Source: Acidobacteriota bacterium
GTDB lineage: Bacteria > Acidobacteriota > Vicinamibacteria > Vicinamibacterales > UBA8438
Assembly (NCBI GenBank): GCA_012963185.1
Contig: DTWD01000026.1
Span: forward strand, 1-6,979
DNA: 6,979 nt
Direction of reading: 5' to 3'
Position 1 is the stretch's first letter; each line of letters starts with the position of its first letter. The notes beneath the pieces were generated by a model, which ran no database searches, was not told the DNA's origin, and saw only the letters and a program-made list of their open reading frames with translations. Below, piece after piece: positions 6,957 through 6,979 of the stretch. Made by a program: the position numbers and the translations under genes.

Positions 6957-6979
6957 ATTTCGTCTCCCTATGCGGTTTA

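Noticed and set aside
6957..6979. Promoter or end of a preceding gene (such as rpmG or tuf) upstream of tRNA-Trp
   Set aside because: Only 23 bases are present and no clear element or reading frame can be assigned.
1..6979. CRISPR arrays, insertion sequences, attachment sites, phage or defence genes
   Set aside because: The window is fully explained by a core housekeeping operon. No repeat-spacer arrays, transposase frames or mobile-element ends were seen.

Overview
This window holds one densely packed, entirely minus-strand housekeeping cluster of a bacterium. In transcription order, from the right-hand end leftwards, it reads tRNA-Trp, secE, nusG, rplK, rplA, rplJ, rplL and rpoB. rpoB runs off the left edge after 1241 codons, and rpoC would be expected beyond it. 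I see no credible plus-strand gene. Every plus-strand open frame lies over one of these genes.

Layout: positions 6881-6956 are a complete tRNA-Trp with an encoded CCA end. Positions 6809-6880 are a 72-base spacer with two small hairpins, one terminator-like. secE (6551-6808) and nusG (6012-6554) overlap by ATGA. rplK (5577-6002), rplA (4847-5551), rplJ (4311-4844) and rplL (3915-4307) follow with gaps of only 9, 25, 2 and 3 bases. The one sizeable non-coding interval inside the operon is the 191 bases between rplL and rpoB (3724-3914), which carries a perfect 9-bp hairpin, a second hairpin and a near-perfect 16-base tandem repeat. rpoB fills 1-3723. No gene-free stretch exceeds 300 bases.

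How the genes work together: SecE is a core subunit of the SecYEG translocon, and NusG is the processivity and transcription-translation coupling factor. L11, L1, L10 and L7/L12 build the two mobile stalks of the 50S subunit (GTPase centre and E-site), and RpoB is the beta subunit of RNA polymerase. The tight spacing, the ATGA overlap and ribosome binding sites buried in upstream genes suggest translational coupling.

Organism: base composition looks close to balanced. RpoB is the best taxonomic marker here. It has an extra segment at about residues 82-110, an insertion of about 46 residues at about 626-675, an enlarged coiled region at about 1012-1130 and a very short link just before the SPVFDGA motif. 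From memory, this combination and the flanking wording resemble RpoB of Acidobacteriota (possibly Vicinamibacteria-like). That is inference, and a tree of RpoB would settle it.

I found no exotic or undescribed system. The most notable points are regulatory. There is no room for the classical L1 and L10 autoregulatory leaders in their usual intergenic places, and an unusual structured, repeat-bearing interval precedes rpoB.
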